From SG8-30 sp963695085 (lineage in GTDB: Bacteria > Pseudomonadota > Gammaproteobacteria > Steroidobacterales > Steroidobacteraceae): a stretch of 64,000 nucleotides of DNA. This document shows positions 63,850-64,000 of the stretch, one piece after another (the first letter of the stretch is position 1; each line of letters opens with the position of its first letter). The stretch covers positions 124,001-188,000 of the forward strand of contig CAVOFV010000003.1 of the NCBI GenBank assembly GCA_963695085.1, read 5' to 3'. Below the pieces are notes generated by a model. The model saw only the letters and a list, made by a program, of their open reading frames with translations, had not been told where the DNA came from and ran no database searches. The position numbers and the translations under genes are program-made.

Positions 63850-64000
63850 TCAGGCCACGGCCACATTCGGCTTTGCGGCACCCGCCGGCGATTGAACTGT
63901 GGCGGGCTCGCCATCGGAGTCCGGTGTGCCCGGCCGCTTGACCAGCAGATAGATGGCCGGGATGACGACCAGGGTCAGCACCGTGGACGAGATCATGCCG
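63850..64000 (-). CDS. CusA/CzcA-family heavy-metal RND efflux pump, C-terminal end
   Basis: Partial gene entering from the right edge; 49 codons are visible. The peptide GMISSTVLTLVVIPAIYLLV is the last membrane helix of HME-type RND transporters of the CusA/CzcA group, followed by a soluble tail ending PNVAVA. The stop is at 63850-63852. It lies upstream of the DUF411 and copA genes in the same direction, so all three probably belong to one metal-resistance operon; which metal the pump carries cannot be told from this fragment. Confidence 0.8.
   Translation of the reverse strand, partial: GMISSTVLTLVVIPAIYLLVKRPGTPDSDGEPATVQSPAGAAKPNVAVA

Overview
This GC-rich window is chromosomal DNA of a Gram-negative proteobacterium, most likely a gammaproteobacterium. 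The evidence is three TonB-dependent receptors, BamA-like outer-membrane barrels, FadBA, a CysD/CysNC sulfate-activation pair and protein-level resemblance throughout; the exact order cannot be fixed from the sequence. It is gene-dense, with no rRNA, tRNA, CRISPR array, insertion sequence or prophage seen and no gene-free stretch longer than about 300 bases. Start codons are mixed (ATG, GTG, TTG) and stop/start overlaps are common.

Layout. 1-8.4 kb: end of a polyamine ABC permease, a TonB receptor with an STN domain, an LTA-synthase-like transferase with a one-POTRA BamA-like barrel, then an ECF sigma factor/FecR pair. 8.4-11.6 kb: pruA and a frameshifted homospermidine synthase. 11.6-18.5 kb (minus strand): a tight respiratory operon reading small subunit - CuA subunit II - heme-copper subunit I - heme O synthase - SCO1/SenC - cytochrome b/ferredoxin/MvhD fusion - bacteriohemerythrin. 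Subunit I keeps all six heme/CuB histidines but has Gln where oxygen reductases have the cross-linked Tyr, and the operon is preceded by an FNR/DNR-type box, so I read it as a probable nitric oxide reductase of the NorSY (sNOR) kind. 18.8-34.4 kb: housekeeping genes (S9 peptidase, L,D-transpeptidase, LOG protein, YgiQ, OprB porin, PEP carboxylase, RutE-like reductase, cysNC/cysD). 34.5-44.5 kb: a denitrification island with a heme-type TonB receptor, slyD, a cytochrome cd1 nitrite reductase carrying an extra cytochrome c domain, a DNR-like regulator, quinol NO reductase norZ, nnrS and a SirB2-like protein. 44.6-55.4 kb: mixed envelope and metabolic genes (SYLF protein, msrA, patatin-barrel protein, a third TonB receptor, agmatine deiminase). 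55.5-60.8 kb: fadA/fadB and malic enzyme. 60.8-64 kb: a copper-resistance block (CopA-type ATPase, DUF411 protein, end of a CusA/CzcA pump).

How it works together. Nitrite is reduced to NO by NirS, and NO is removed by two unrelated reductases (quinol-dependent NorZ and the NorSY-like complex), with NnrS and possibly the hemerythrin protecting against NO. Four palindromes of the form TTGAY-N4-RTCAA lie in front of the NorSY-like operon, the heme-type TonB receptor, nirS and norZ, which points to one small regulon controlled by the DNR-like protein encoded between nirS and norZ. Heme import, heme O synthesis and SCO1 would support assembly of these enzymes.

Caveat. At least six genes (hss, the second and third TonB receptors, msrA, malic enzyme, the DUF411 gene), and probably a kinase gene, carry one-base shifts that break otherwise well-conserved proteins. 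This looks more like indel errors in the assembly than real gene decay; these genes are annotated across the breaks.
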